In this document: in pieces, positions 63,976 to 64,000 of the stretch
Layout: every line of letters starts with the position of its first letter
How positions within the stretch are numbered: the first letter of the stretch is position 1
Origin: Microbacterium endophyticum
GTDB taxonomy: Bacteria > Actinomycetota > Actinomycetes > Actinomycetales > Microbacteriaceae
Reading direction: 5' to 3'
Assembly (NCBI RefSeq): GCF_011047135.1
Contig: NZ_CP049255.1
Span: forward strand, 930,001-994,000
Length of the DNA: 64,000 nt
Notes under the pieces: generated by a model
Databases searched by the model: none
Seen by the model: the letters and a program-made list of their open reading frames with translations, nothing else
What the model was told of the DNA's origin: nothing
Translations under genes and position numbers: made by a program

Positions 63976-64000
63976 GAGCCTGCCCCTTTGAGAAGCAGAC
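63972..64000 (-). CDS. 3' end of a gene running off the window
   Basis: The last bases before the TGA (63972-63974), which overlaps the next ATG, can be read as ...LLLKGAGS. By analogy with related loci a DUF58 or AAA gene is expected here, but only eight codons are visible, so this is inference from position. Confidence 0.35.

Noticed and set aside
1..64000. CRISPR array, tRNA, IS or prophage
   Set aside because: No spaced direct repeats, cloverleaf sequence, transposase or phage gene was recognised on either strand by reading.

Overview
The window looks like chromosomal DNA of a high-GC actinobacterium, most probably a member of the Microbacteriaceae (order Micrococcales). This is inferred from codon use, from the r-protein gene order, from LPxTG-like surface proteins and from many matches in style to proteins of that family; no 16S or other marker is present to fix the genus. 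No tRNA, rRNA, IS element, prophage or CRISPR array was seen.

Layout. Positions 1-16 kb hold a mixed accessory region: a CoA-transferase, DoxX and PNPOx-like proteins, a pentapeptide-like protein split over two frames, a flavin reductase, a ZIP-type metal permease, a decayed shikimate-dehydrogenase-like gene, three sensor histidine kinases and a lone CheY-like regulator, adenosine deaminase, and a striking two-gene unit. That unit encodes a wall-anchored cohesin-domain protein followed by a secreted amidase carrying a dockerin. Positions 16-37 kb are dominated by surface polysaccharide and signalling genes: a GH6 glucanase, a PhoB-type regulator, a processive family-2 glycosyltransferase, two membrane proteins with degenerate GGDEF-like tails each followed by a convergent lipoprotein gene, a fourth histidine kinase, a DUF4012 protein, an LPTTG surface protein, an acyltransferase-3/SGNH protein, and a glycosyltransferase-2 plus GH18 operon. 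truA sits among them.

Positions 37-59 kb, all on the minus strand, carry the translation superoperon in the order rpsL-rpsG-fusA-tuf // LPATG surface protein // rpsJ (S10) to rpsQ, rplN-rplX-rplE-rpsH-rplF-rplR-rpsE-rpmD-rplO, secY-adk-map-dsbA-like, infA-rpmJ-rpsM-rpsK-rpoA-rplQ. rpsN and rpsD are not in their usual places. Promoters with good -35/-10 matches can be placed before rpsL, rpsJ and infA, and strong stem-loop terminators after rplQ, the DsbA-like gene, rplO, the LPATG gene and tuf. The rpsJ transcript should have a leader of about 310 bases that contains five small GAAA/AAAA-capped hairpins and two mutually exclusive helices.

Positions 59.4-64 kb hold an overlapping operon: an inactive-looking transglutaminase-like membrane protein, a DUF5684 plus FHA-domain protein, and a tail-anchored protein with four repeated D-[DE]-T-hydrophobic motifs that look like phospho-threonine ligands for the FHA domain.

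The most promising undescribed systems are the cohesin/dockerin-amidase pair, the FHA with repeated threonine motifs, the duplicated degenerate-GGDEF/lipoprotein cassette around a histidine kinase next to polysaccharide synthases, and the rpsJ leader RNA.
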